Shown one piece after another: positions 16,719 through 25,523 of a stretch of 64,000 nucleotides of DNA. The translations under genes were made by a program, and so were the position numbers. Every line of letters starts with the position of its first letter. Position 1 is the stretch's first letter. A model generated the notes under the pieces. That model saw only the letters and a program-made list of their open reading frames with translations. It made no database searches and was not told where the DNA came from. The stretch is from Actinopolymorpha singaporensis (GTDB lineage: Bacteria; Actinomycetota; Actinomycetes; Propionibacteriales; Actinopolymorphaceae), in the NCBI RefSeq assembly GCF_900104745.1, contig NZ_LT629732.1:682001-746000 (forward strand). Reading direction: 5' to 3'.

Positions 16719-18404
16719 CTACTTGTCCGGCGGGTACTGCAGCGGCTCGGGCGGCTGGATGTTCTCCGAGTAGCGGAGGGCGCCCAGCGTCGGGTTGTCG
16801 GCAACCGGCTGCAGACCTGGGTGGCCGTCCTCGGTCACGAAGGTCGCCCTGGTCTGCACAGGCGCGCCGGGCTGGCGGATGTAGGGCACCACCCGGTAGT
16901 CCGACCGCAACTCCTGCTCGGTCAGGTCGAACCGCACATACCCGCGGAGCGCGCTGTAGAACTTCACGTGCTGGTTGGCCAGGAAAGGCTCGGCGTATTC
17001 GTCACGGTCCGCGCCGTCCATGCCGGAGCTGATCGACGTTCCCACGAACTCCGTCGCCACCGTGGCCGAGGCCGGATCGTCGAAGTCCGTCTTCACCTCC
17101 GCGGCCATGGCGCGGTGGAAGTCACCGGAGAGGATCACCGGGTTGGTGACGTGGCGTTCGGTGAGCCCGCCGACCACTCGGTCACGGGCGGGCTTGTAGC
17201 CGTCCCACAGGTCCATGCTGAACGCCCCGCCGGGATCGGTGGTGAAGTCCAGCTGCGACAGCATGATCTGCTGCGCGATCACGTTCCAGCGGGCCCGGGA
17301 GGCACCGAGGCCGTCCAGCAGCCACGCTTCCTGTTCGGCGCCGAGCAAAGTCCGCGACGGGTCGAGGCGCTCGGCGCAGTCGGTCCTCAGACCGTCGCCA
17401 CAGGCCTGGTCGGAGCGGTACTGCCGGGTGTCGAGCACGCTGAACTCCGCCAACCGGCCGTACGTGAACCGCCGGTACAACGCGGCGTCCGGGCCGACCG
17501 GCTGCTGCGGCAACCGCAACGGCATGTGTTCCCAGTACGCCCGGTAGGCGTTCGCCCGCCGCACCAGGAAGTCGGCCGGTGGCATGCTCGGGTGGTACTC
17601 GTCCGCGTAATTGTTGACCACCTCGTGGTCGTCCCAGGTGACGATCCACGGGAACGCCGCGTGGGCGGCCTGCAGGTCGGGGTCGAGCTTGTAGAGCGCA
17701 TACCGGTCCCGGTAGTCGCTGAGCAACGTGGTGACCCGGTTGTACTTGTCCGGCAGTGCGGGATAACCGGGGCGCCCACCGTTGGTCTGGACGCTGTACT
17801 CGTAGATGTAGTCACCCAGGTGGAAGACCACATCGAGGTCCTCGTCGGCGAGATGCTTGTACGCGGTGTAGTAACCGTCGAACCACGCCGCGCACGAGAC
17901 TGCCGCGAACCGGAGCCGGTCGAGGTTCGCGGTCGGTGCCGGAGCCGTACGAGTCCTGCCGACCGGGGAGATCCGCGGGCCGGTGCGGAAGCGGTAGAAG
18001 TACTCCCGGTCCGGCTGCAGGCCGTCCACGTCGACGTGAACCGAGTGGACGTACTCGGGCAGCGCGAGCACCGCGCCGTCCCGGACGACCTTACGGAACG
18101 CCTCGTCCTCGGCGACCTGCCACTCGACCGCGTACCTCGTCGGCTGCATCCCGCCGAAGGAGTCCATCGGATCCGGCGCGAGCCGGGTCCAGATCACCAC
18201 GGCGTTCGGCAGCGGGTCACCGGAGGCGACGCCGAGGGTGAACGGGTCGGTGCGGAACGACGGCGCCGCGGTGGTGTGCGTCGCCGTACGGTCGACCATG
18301 CTGAACGCGAGCCCGAACGCGCTGATTCCGCTCAGCCGCACGAACTCGCGCCGGTCCCAGAGTGCGTGTTCCTCGCGTTCCCAGTGACGTCGTAGGTTTG
18401 CCAA
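16719..18404 (-). CDS. phoD: PhoD-family alkaline phosphatase, Tat-exported
   Basis: The N-terminus carries a Tat-type motif DRREFVRLSGISAFGLAF. The mature part follows the PhoD family: a fibronectin-like N-domain (TLGVASGDPLPNAVVIWTRL) and a metallophosphatase core with VSCAAW, FHLGDYIYEY, TWDDHEVVNNYADE and ILSGDFHRA as metal-binding motifs. PhoD enzymes hydrolyse phosphomono- and diesters outside the cell using Ca2+ and Fe3+. Length (561 residues) is normal. A TTGACA-like -35 and three direct repeats lie upstream, compatible with PhoP control. Confidence 0.9.
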   Translation of the reverse strand: MANLRRHWEREEHALWDRREFVRLSGISAFGLAFSMVDRTATHTTAAPSFRTDPFTLGVASGDPLPNAVVIWTRLAPDPMDSFGGMQPTRYAVEWQVAEDEAFRKVVRDGAVLALPEYVHSVHVDVDGLQPDREYFYRFRTGPRISPVGRTRTAPAPTANLDRLRFAAVSCAAWFDGYYTAYKHLADEDLDVVFHLGDYIYEYSVQTNGGRPGYPALPDKYNRVTTLLSDYRDRYALYKLDPDLQAAHAAFPWIVTWDDHEVVNNYADEYHPSMPPADFLVRRANAYRAYWEHMPLRLPQQPVGPDAALYRRFTYGRLAEFSVLDTRQYRSDQACGDGLRTDCAERLDPSRTLLGAEQEAWLLDGLGASRARWNVIAQQIMLSQLDFTTDPGGAFSMDLWDGYKPARDRVVGGLTERHVTNPVILSGDFHRAMAAEVKTDFDDPASATVATEFVGTSISSGMDGADRDEYAEPFLANQHVKFYSALRGYVRFDLTEQELRSDYRVVPYIRQPGAPVQTRATFVTEDGHPGLQPVADNPTLGALRYSENIQPPEPLQYPPDK

Positions 18405-18710
18405 CGCCAGCCCCCTGACATGACCAACTGCAACCAGAAATCCGGACGACGACTCGCACAGTCACACGGGTACAGCTATCACGTGTCAATGCCAGGTCCT
18501 CGCCGGCAGAGGCCGACTTCGCTGACACAGACGGGTCTTCACTGGCAGCCGGGTGTTCACTGACAGAGATAGGGCCGAAAACTCCTCCCGGCAATTCGCC
18601 GGGCCGAGAATTTGCCTAGTCGAGACCATCATCGAATTGTTGCCGAAACCGCTCTACCCACGTCAGGAGAACGGAAGACGAACAACTCGGAAGTGAACTG
18701 TTCGGTGAAC
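18405..18710. promoter_or_regulatory. phoD promoter region with three direct repeats
   Basis: On the leftward strand TTGACA lies at 18489-18484, about 80 bp before phoD. Just upstream on the plus strand are three near repeats: CTTCGCTGACAC at 18517, CTTCACTGGCAG at 18537 and GTTCACTGACAG at 18555. The last contains GTTCAC, the core of the streptomycete PHO-box unit, but the spacing is 18-20 bp rather than 11. No gene was seen in the rest of this 306-bp stretch. Confidence 0.4.
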
Positions 18711-19661
18711 CTACTCGGCGAACCGGTCGTCCGCCGCTCTCGCGGACTGACTGTCCGCCCGGGCGAACTGGCGGAGCTTGGCGAAGAAGTCCTCGAGGAG
18801 GAAGCGGGAGTCGATCGTCTCGTAGACCCGGATCGGACGGTGCGTCCTGTCCAGGTCGTAGCTGCCGTTGGCGCGAAAGGTCGGCGCGGGGCGTTCGACG
18901 ATGCGGCCGCAGTTCTCGTTCAGGAGAACGCCGATCGCCGGTGAGTCGCCCAGGGAGCGGTACTCCATCGGACTATGCGCGTGGACGGCGTTCCACTCGA
19001 CCAGCTGGCGTACGAGGTACTCGCCGAGCTCACCGCACGGGGCCACCTTCTCGTCGAGTTCGGCGTAGCTCACGGCGGTCATGACGTACGTCGACCGCGG
19101 GATCTGCCACACCTCGAGGGCGGAGGCGAAGACGACGTTGGCGGCGACGATGTCATTGGCCAGATTGAACTCCGGCCGGTTCGCGGCGGGCTCCGGCCCG
19201 TAGGACGGTCCGCCGATCCAGACCACCGTGACGTCGCGATCGGCGATCCGTGGCTCGGCCAGCAGCGCGGCGGCCATGTCGGTCAGCGGCCCGAAGAACG
19301 CCACGTAGAGCGGCCCCTCGTCCTCGCGCATCGCCTCCTCGACGATCAGCTCGGCGCCCGGCGACGGGATCGGCGTCAGCTCGTCCGGCAGCGCGTACGG
19401 AGAACCGTTCTCGACCCTGACCTTGCCGGTCAGGCCCATCAGTTCGAGCAGCAGGTCGACTTCCTCGCGGCTGTCCAGCATGCTGCGCTCGCTGCGGCCG
19501 GGGCGCATGCCGAAGTGAGCGGCGACGATCCCGCGGACGTCCAGGCTGGGCGAGAGGAGACCGTGCACGATCGCGAACTGGTCGTCGGCCTCGTTCTTCG
19601 CGTCGGTGTCGATGATGACGCGGCGCTGGGACGGGAGGGTACGCGCGTGCACCGGAAGCAT
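18711..19661 (-). CDS. Inosine/uridine-preferring nucleoside hydrolase-like protein
   Basis: The N-terminal RRVIIDTDAKNEADDQFAIV holds the calcium-binding aspartate cluster (DxDxxxxxDD) of nucleoside hydrolases. Later FFGPLTDMAAAL, VVWIGG and EFNLANDIVAANVVF match the ribose-binding loops. The spacing DTDAKNEADD differs from the usual DTDPGxDD, placing it in the wider family, some of which act on other glycosides or are annotated DUF1593-like. The start at ATG 19661 lacks a clear ribosome site and lies 16 bp after the ParA-like gene, so the two are probably co-transcribed. Confidence 0.75.
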   Translation of the reverse strand: MLPVHARTLPSQRRVIIDTDAKNEADDQFAIVHGLLSPSLDVRGIVAAHFGMRPGRSERSMLDSREEVDLLLELMGLTGKVRVENGSPYALPDELTPIPSPGAELIVEEAMREDEGPLYVAFFGPLTDMAAALLAEPRIADRDVTVVWIGGPSYGPEPAANRPEFNLANDIVAANVVFASALEVWQIPRSTYVMTAVSYAELDEKVAPCGELGEYLVRQLVEWNAVHAHSPMEYRSLGDSPAIGVLLNENCGRIVERPAPTFRANGSYDLDRTHRPIRVYETIDSRFLLEDFFAKLRQFARADSQSARAADDRFAE

Positions 19662-19677
19662 GTGGCGAGCCTACGGG

Positions 19678-20286
19678 CTAACGAGCTCTGGCCGAGCGGG
19701 CGGCGGTCTGGGCTCGGCGCCACACCTGGCGGTACGCCTCCAGACCGTCGGGGCACAGCGGACCGTCAGGACCGGCTGTGATGGCGACGCGTTCGGGCAC
19801 CGTCCCCCACACCGTGATGCCGGACTCCGACCAGGACCCGAGCGCCTCCTGGTAGCTGCGGGTGTAGGTGCGGGCCGAACACACCACCAGCCCGGTGGGG
19901 GTGTCGGGGGGTACGACCTCGAGCACAGCCTCCACCCGGGACGTCTCGATGCCACCCACCCGGGTCGGGATCACCACGACGTCTGCTCTGCCGAGCGCCC
20001 TGGTGAGCAGTCGTTCATGTGCCGGAGGCGTGTCGACCACCACCACGTCGTCGGCGCCGGCGCGGTCCAGGGCCTTGCCGAGCAGGCGCTCGGTGGGCGC
20101 CTCCACGACGGAGACCTTCAGCAGCCGCTCGTCGGCGGCGTACTCGATCCACTCGGCGGCGCTGGCCTGCGGGTCGGCGTCCACGAGGGTGACCGAACGC
20201 CGGCCGGAGGCCGCGAGCGCGGCGAGGTAGACGGACGTGGTCGTCTTGCCGACCCCGCCCTTCAGTGCGGCTGATACCACGATCAC
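19678..20286 (-). CDS. ParA/MinD-type ATPase (orphan)
   Basis: The deviant Walker A ALKGGVGKTTTSVYLA at the N-terminus, LVDADPQASAAEW, and the Walker B VVVDTPP are diagnostic of ParA ATPases. GTG 20286 is chosen because it begins directly with the conserved core, VIVVSAALKGG. The 203-residue length is short, as in ParA proteins that position cargo other than chromosomes. No ParB or parS site is nearby. Its downstream neighbour is a nucleoside hydrolase, which gives no hint to its cargo. Confidence 0.85.
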   Translation of the reverse strand: MIVVSAALKGGVGKTTTSVYLAALAASGRRSVTLVDADPQASAAEWIEYAADERLLKVSVVEAPTERLLGKALDRAGADDVVVVDTPPAHERLLTRALGRADVVVIPTRVGGIETSRVEAVLEVVPPDTPTGLVVCSARTYTRSYQEALGSWSESGITVWGTVPERVAITAGPDGPLCPDGLEAYRQVWRRAQTAARSARAR

Positions 20287-20497
20287 CTGCCTGACGCTAC
20301 CTCGCCGAGGGCCCTCGGCACGAGACCCGCGCCCATGGACGTGTCTTGAAGTGGCCGCCGACGCGGTGCCGCCCGCCGGGGCCGGCCGGTAGCGTCGACG
20401 GACGGAAGGCGGCCCGGAGAGCGAACGGCACAGCGGACAGCCGAGCAAACGGCAGAACGAACGGCACAGCGAACGGCAGAGGACGGGAGCGAGGGCG

Positions 20498-22186
20498 ATG
20501 CGGGAGACGCGGACCGACGTGCTGGTGGTGGGCGGCGGCCTGGGCGGGGTCGCGGCCGCCCTGACCGCGCTGCGGCTGGGCCGGCGGGTGGTACTCACCG
20601 AGGAGAGCGGCTGGCTGGGCGGGCAGCTGACCAGCCAGGCCGTGCCGCCGGACGAGCACCCGTGGATCGAGAGCCGGTACGCCTCACCCAGCTACCGCGA
20701 CCTGCGCCGGCGGATCCGCGACTTCTACCGCCGCAACCTGCCGTTGACGAAGGAGGCGGCCGACGACCCGTTGCTCAACCCCGGGAAGGGTTCGGTGAGC
20801 CCGCTGTGCGCCGAACCAGCCGCCGCCGTCACCGCGATCCACGAACTGCTGGCGCCCTACCTCACGGCCGGGAGGCTGATCGTCCTGCTGCACCACGCGC
20901 CGGTGACGGTGCACGGGCGGGGCGACTCGGTGGAGGCGGTGACGTTGCGTGACTCCAAGGGCGGCGCCGGAGGCGAGGGCGGCGCCGGAGGCGAGGGCGG
21001 CGGGGGCGGTGAGGGTGGCGAGGTGACGGTCGCCGCCGCGTACGTCGTGGACGCCACCGAGCTCGGCGACCTGCTCGCGCTCGGCGGCGTCGAACACGTC
21101 GTGGGGGCGGAGGGACAGGACCAGACCGGCGAGCCGCATGCGCCCGCCACCGCGAACCCGCTCGACCAGCAGGCGATCACCTGGTGCTTCGCCATCGAGC
21201 ACCGGCCCGGCGAGGACCACACGGTCGAACCGCCGGCGAGCTACGAGCACTGGCGTACGCACGTCGCGCCGTTCTGGCCCGGCCCGCAGCTGTCCTGGAC
21301 GGACGTCGCCCCGGAAACACTCGAACCCCGCCACCGCCCGATCTTCGTCGGCGACTCCGACGCCGACGGCTCCCGTGACTTCTGGCACTACCGCCGGATC
21401 GTGGCCCGTACGCACTACCGCCGGGACTCCGGCGAGCCGCTGATCGACTCCGACGTGACGCTGGTCAACTGGCCCCAGAACGACTACTGGGAGACGCCGC
21501 TGCTGGGCGTCGACGACGCCGACCGGGCCCGCGCCCTGCGGGAAAGTCGGGAGCTGTCCCTGTCTCTGCTGCACTGGATGCAGACGAGCGCCCCGCGTGA
21601 GGACGGCGGCGAGGGGTATCCGGGGCTGCGGCTGCGCCCGGACGTCACGGGTACGGCCGACGGGCTGGCGATGCGGCCCTACGTCCGGGAGTCCCGCCGG
21701 ATCCGGGCGGAGTTCACCGTCACCGAACTGCACGTCGGGGTGGAGGCCGCCGGACCGGAGGGGCCCGCGCAGTTCGACGACTCCGTGGGCCTCGGCAACT
21801 ACCGGATCGACCTGCACCCGAGCACCGCCGGCCGGACGTACGTCGACATCGACTCCTACCCGTTCCAGATCCCGCTCGGCGCCCTTGTCCCGGTGCGGAT
21901 GGACAACCTGCTGCCCGCGAACAAGAACATCGGCTCCACCCACATCACCAACGGCTGTTACCGCCTGCATCCGGTGGAGTGGGCGATCGGCGAGGCGGTC
22001 GGCGCCCTGGTGGCGCACTGCCTGGACGACGGCCTGCGTCCCCGGCAGGTGTACGCGGAACCCGCGCGGCGAGGCGACTACCAGCGCCTGCTGGCCGACG
22101 GGCTCGGCATCGAGCTGGCCTGGCCCCGGGAGATCCGCACCCTGTCCACCAGCCGGCGCCCTCCGTACCCGCAACTGGTCGAGTAG
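20498..22186 (+). CDS. FAD-dependent oxidoreductase (PF12831-type)
   Basis: The N-terminal Rossmann motif VLVVGGGLGGVAAALTALRLG binds FAD and is followed by EESGWLGGQLTSQAVPPDEH, typical of the FAD_oxidored family. The C-terminal third (MDNLLPANKNIGSTHITNGCYRLH) closes the FAD site. A glycine-glutamate insert encoded by 18-bp repeats (about 20959-21020) sits in the middle. The function is not defined for this subgroup. Upstream, at about 20418-20480, is a set of degenerate GAACGGCACAGC repeats, which may be a promoter region or slippage tract. Confidence 0.8.
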   Translation: MRETRTDVLVVGGGLGGVAAALTALRLGRRVVLTEESGWLGGQLTSQAVPPDEHPWIESRYASPSYRDLRRRIRDFYRRNLPLTKEAADDPLLNPGKGSVSPLCAEPAAAVTAIHELLAPYLTAGRLIVLLHHAPVTVHGRGDSVEAVTLRDSKGGAGGEGGAGGEGGGGGEGGEVTVAAAYVVDATELGDLLALGGVEHVVGAEGQDQTGEPHAPATANPLDQQAITWCFAIEHRPGEDHTVEPPASYEHWRTHVAPFWPGPQLSWTDVAPETLEPRHRPIFVGDSDADGSRDFWHYRRIVARTHYRRDSGEPLIDSDVTLVNWPQNDYWETPLLGVDDADRARALRESRELSLSLLHWMQTSAPREDGGEGYPGLRLRPDVTGTADGLAMRPYVRESRRIRAEFTVTELHVGVEAAGPEGPAQFDDSVGLGNYRIDLHPSTAGRTYVDIDSYPFQIPLGALVPVRMDNLLPANKNIGSTHITNGCYRLHPVEWAIGEAVGALVAHCLDDGLRPRQVYAEPARRGDYQRLLADGLGIELAWPREIRTLSTSRRPPYPQLVE

Positions 22187-22280
22187 GGGCTCGACAGCCG
22201 GTGCGGTCCGGTGCAGGATCCTCGCCAGGACGGCGCCGCGTGACGGGACGGAGACCGGAGACCGGAGACCGGAGGTCAGG

Positions 22281-22667
22281 ATGGCCGACCAGGATGACGT
22301 ACGCCGGATCGCGCTGGCGCTGCCGGACACCTCCGAGGGAGAGGACCGGTTCGGGTTCTCCGTACGGAACAAGGGCAAGGACCGCGGCTTCGCCTGGGTG
22401 TGGATGGAGCGCGTCCACCCGAAGAAGGCCCGGGTGCCACAGCCGGAGGTGCTGGCGGTACGGGTGGCGAACGAGGGCGAGAAGCAGGCGCTGCTCGCCG
22501 CCGACAGCGAGAAGTACTTCACCGAGCCGCACTACAACGGATACCCGGCCGTGCTCGTCCGGCTGGCCAACGTACCGGTCGACGAGCTCGAGGAACTGCT
22601 GACCGACGCGTGGCGTTGCCAGGCACCGCGTCAACTGGTGAAGGAGTTCGACGCTGCCCGCGGCTAG
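22281..22667 (+). CDS. MmcQ/YjbR-like DNA-binding-fold protein
   Basis: The 128-residue protein matches the MmcQ/YjbR fold (CyaY-like): RRIALALPDTSEGEDRFGFS at the start, AWVWMER and later EPHYNGYPAVLVRLANVPVDELEELLTDAWR in shortened form. GGAGG lies directly before ATG 22281. The role of this family is unsettled. A 7-bp tandem repeat (GAGACCG three times at 22251-22271) lies in the leader. Confidence 0.8.
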   Translation: MADQDDVRRIALALPDTSEGEDRFGFSVRNKGKDRGFAWVWMERVHPKKARVPQPEVLAVRVANEGEKQALLAADSEKYFTEPHYNGYPAVLVRLANVPVDELEELLTDAWRCQAPRQLVKEFDAARG

Positions 22668-22821
22668 GGGTTCCGCGGGACGGGCGCGCGGCGTTGGACC
22701 GAACTGGCCCTGATTCACCCGATCGGGGTGAGGCGCAGTGCACGCCGCGATGTCTTGTGGGGTCTGTGGGGGGCGGCAGACATCAGTTCTGGGCCGCCCG
22801 GTCTGTCAGGAAGGAAACGCC

Positions 22822-23667
22822 ATGACGGCACAGACACCTGAAGGAACCTTGGGAGCCTTTTCGCACGGGGAGCACCCGATCTTCGCCCAGCTTGCCCAGA
22901 TGAACGTCGACACGTTGCCCAACTCCGAACTGGACGCACGCACGTACCACATCGCCCGACTTGCCGCACTGATCGCGATGGACGCGGCACCCGCGTCGTA
23001 CTTCGCCAACCTCGCAGTGGCCCGGGAAGCGGGCCTGACGGTACAGGACGCGCAGGGCGTCTGCGTCGCCATCGCGCCGATCGTCGGCAGCTCGCGCGTC
23101 GTCGACGCCGCGGGCAACGTGTTGCGGGCGTTCGGACTGGCCGACCTCGCAGCTGAGTACGTACGCGAGGAGGACCTCACCGAGGAGGGCATGGAAGAAG
23201 GCCCGGTAGGACGTCCCGTCGAAGGCGCCGGCGAGGGCGCTGCTGGCGGCCCGGCAGCAGGAGGAGCGGCAGCAGGAGGAGCGGCAGCAGGAGGAGCGGC
23301 AGGTGCGGGCACCGCAACCGCGATACCGGGGCAGCGCGGCGAGGGGGCAGTCACCGAGCCTGAGGAAGGACGGCTCGGGGAAAGCCGGCTCGGTGAGGAG
23401 AAGATCGAGGAAGGCCGACGCGAGGAAAGCAGGATCGAACAGGGCGGCCCGGCGGGTGGTGGTGCCGCGACGTACGAAGAGTCCAGGGAGGAACGCTTCG
23501 TCGGCGCCCCCGAGGGCGAACAGGGTGCGTCGGGCGTCACCGGCGCCCGCGAGGCCACTGAGGGACGTGTCGAGGAAGGCGCCGCGACAGGAGAGGGCGA
23601 GAAGGACGAGACCATCGAGGAGAAGCTGCGCGGAAAGGTCAGCGGCTGGATGAAGCGCGATCAGTAG
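22822..23667 (+). CDS. Carboxymuconolactone decarboxylase-like domain with long Gly/Glu-rich tail
   Basis: Residues 1-115 form an AhpD-like helical domain (ELDARTYHIARLAALIAMDA, then GVCVAIAPIVGSSRVVDAAG) without a CxxC pair. From about residue 120 the protein becomes a low-complexity tail of glycine, alanine, glutamate and arginine, including three exact 15-bp repeats at 23254-23298 (AAGGA units), ending with KLRGKVSGWMKRDQ. The tail is probably disordered and highly charged. AGGAAGGAAA precedes ATG 22822. A strong terminator hairpin follows the gene. Confidence 0.75.
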   Translation: MTAQTPEGTLGAFSHGEHPIFAQLAQMNVDTLPNSELDARTYHIARLAALIAMDAAPASYFANLAVAREAGLTVQDAQGVCVAIAPIVGSSRVVDAAGNVLRAFGLADLAAEYVREEDLTEEGMEEGPVGRPVEGAGEGAAGGPAAGGAAAGGAAAGGAAGAGTATAIPGQRGEGAVTEPEEGRLGESRLGEEKIEEGRREESRIEQGGPAGGGAATYEESREERFVGAPEGEQGASGVTGAREATEGRVEEGAATGEGEKDETIEEKLRGKVSGWMKRDQ

Positions 23668-23722
23668 GCCACCGCCGGCAGATCCGTCTGGCAGACCCTT
23701 CACCTGTCGGCCGGTCACCATC

Positions 23723-23757
23723 GGGCGCCGCGTCAAGGTCCACTTGACACGGCGCCC
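23723..23757. terminator. Bidirectional terminator hairpin
   Basis: GGGCGCCGCGTCAAG and CTTGACACGGCGCCC form a 15-bp stem with one mismatch around a 5-base loop. It lies between convergent genes ending at 23667 and 23831, where a shared terminator is expected. There is no U-tract. Confidence 0.8.
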
Positions 23758-23830
23758 TGGTCGTCTCCTGGCGGCGGGTCTGCCGGTCGAGCAGGCGGTT
23801 CAGTCGAGCACGCGGTTCAGGCAGGTTCCG

Positions 23831-25048
23831 TCAGGTAAGCAGATCTCTCCGCCGCTCCAGGAAGGCCCGCTCGGTGTTGTTGCCGCTGCGCGCGATGGCC
23901 GTGCCGTACGCGCGAATCGCCTCCTCGTCCCGGCCCAGCCGGCACAGCAGGTCCGCCCGGATGGCGTGGAACAGGTAGTAGCCGCCCAGGTCCAGCTCGT
24001 CGACCAGCGCGAGCGCCACCGCCGCACCCTCCACCTCGGCGACGGCGACCGCGCGGTTGAGCGCCGCGACCGGGTTCGGGCCGAGCGCCAGCAACTGGTC
24101 GTACAGCGCGACGATCTGCACCCAGTCCGTCGCGGCGGCAGTGGGCGCATCGCTGTGCACGGCGTTGATCGCCGCCTGGATCTGGTACGGCCCCGGTCGT
24201 CCGCGCCGCAGACACCGGCGTACGAGCGACTGGCCTTCGGTGACCAGTGCCCGGTCCCACAGTGAGCGGTCCTGGTCGGCCAGCCGGATCAGGTCGCCGT
24301 CCGCGCTCGTGCGTGCCGGCCGGCGGGACTCGACCAGGAGCATCAGCGCCAGCAGGCCGAGCGCCTCCGGTTCGTCCGGCATGAGGTCGGCGAGGACGCG
24401 GCCGAGCCGGATCCCCTCCGCGCACAGCTCCGCCCGGACGAGATGCTCGCCGCCGCTCGCGGCGTACCCCTCGTTGAAGATGAGGTAGAGGACGGCCAGC
24501 ACCGCCCGCACCCGCTCCGGGAGATCGGCCTCGTTCGGCACGCGGTACGGGATCCGGGCGTCGCGGATCTTGCCCTTCGCCCGCACGAGGCGCTGCGCCA
24601 TGGTGGATTCGGGCACCAGGAACGCCCGGGCGATCTCGGCGGTGGTGAGGCCGCCCAGCAGCCGCAGCGTGAGCGCCACCCGCGCGGCGGGCGCGAGCGC
24701 CGGGTGGCAACAGGTGAAGATGAGGCGCAGCCGTTCGTCACGCACGGCACCCTCCTCCGACGGTTCGGTGGCCGCGTGCAGCAGGGCGGCCTGGGCGTGC
24801 CGGTCCGCGCGGGACGACTCCCGCCGAAGCCGGTCGATCGCGCGGTTGCGGGCGGTGGTGATGATCCAGCCCGCGGGGCTCGGCGGAAGCCCGGCGGCCG
24901 GCCAGCGTTCCACTGCCGCGACGAACGCGTCCTGGACCGCCTCCTCGGCGAGTTCGATGTCGCCGAGGACGCGGACCAGCACCGCGACCGCGCGGCCGTA
25001 CTCCGCGCGGAACACGCGTTCGATGTCCGCCGTGGTGATCGCCGGCAT
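23831..25048 (-). CDS. ECF42-type RNA polymerase sigma factor with C-terminal TPR-like extension
   Basis: Region 2 ([39 protein letters not shown]) and region 4 ([20 protein letters not shown]) are followed by an extension of about 200 residues with helical repeats ([20 protein letters not shown]; then [20 protein letters not shown] and [10 protein letters not shown]), as in the ECF42 group. ECF42 factors are paired with YCII/DGPF proteins, exactly as here (gene ends 25085). ATG 25048 is chosen; a TTG at 25075 would add nine residues. Signal and targets are unknown. Confidence 0.85.
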   Translation of the reverse strand: MPAITTADIERVFRAEYGRAVAVLVRVLGDIELAEEAVQDAFVAAVERWPAAGLPPSPAGWIITTARNRAIDRLRRESSRADRHAQAALLHAATEPSEEGAVRDERLRLIFTCCHPALAPAARVALTLRLLGGLTTAEIARAFLVPESTMAQRLVRAKGKIRDARIPYRVPNEADLPERVRAVLAVLYLIFNEGYAASGGEHLVRAELCAEGIRLGRVLADLMPDEPEALGLLALMLLVESRRPARTSADGDLIRLADQDRSLWDRALVTEGQSLVRRCLRRGRPGPYQIQAAINAVHSDAPTAAATDWVQIVALYDQLLALGPNPVAALNRAVAVAEVEGAAVALALVDELDLGGYYLFHAIRADLLCRLGRDEEAIRAYGTAIARSGNNTERAFLERRRDLLT

Positions 25049-25084
25049 CAACAGGGACCCGAGGGCTCGTGGCAACCCGGGGAT

Positions 25085-25447
25085 CTAGAGGTGGTCGTCC
25101 GGCTCGCCCTGGAAGGGGCGCACCTCGATCGGCAGCCGGGTCGCCCGGGCCAGCTTTCGGCCCCATTCCAGAGCCTCGTCCAGATCCTCCGCCGCGAGGA
25201 TCGACAGGCCGCCGACGTGCTCCTTGCCCTCGACGTACGGGCCGTCGGTGGTGAGCAGTTCGCCGTCGTCGTAACGGACCACGGTGGCCGTGGTCGGCTC
25301 GTGCAGCCCGCCGGCGAAGACCCAGGCGCCCGCTTCGCGGAGTTCGTCGTTGAACTTCGCGACGTCGGTCATGATCGGCTCCAGGATCTCCGGGGCGGGC
25401 GGCCCCCCGTCGGGCTGCTGGATGCTGAGCAGGTAGTGCTTCGTCAC
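25085..25447 (-). CDS. YCII-related (DGPF) protein, partner of ECF42 sigma
   Basis: The 120-residue protein carries the DGPYVEGKE signature and a YCII-like fold (KHYLLSIQQPDG at the start, SILAAEDLDEALEWGRKL near the end). GTG 25447 is set by CGGAGG eight bases upstream. The gene is 36 bp before the ECF42 sigma gene and co-oriented, the standard sigma-DGPF arrangement. The proteins are thought to be sigma targets or modulators; their activity is unknown. Confidence 0.85.
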   Translation of the reverse strand: MTKHYLLSIQQPDGGPPAPEILEPIMTDVAKFNDELREAGAWVFAGGLHEPTTATVVRYDDGELLTTDGPYVEGKEHVGGLSILAAEDLDEALEWGRKLARATRLPIEVRPFQGEPDDHL

Positions 25448-25523
25448 GGTGTCCTCCGGTTCTCCTCGTTCGGTCTCACCGGCTCCTGGTCGGATGACCA
25501 CTCCTGGCCAGTCTCGGCGCCGG

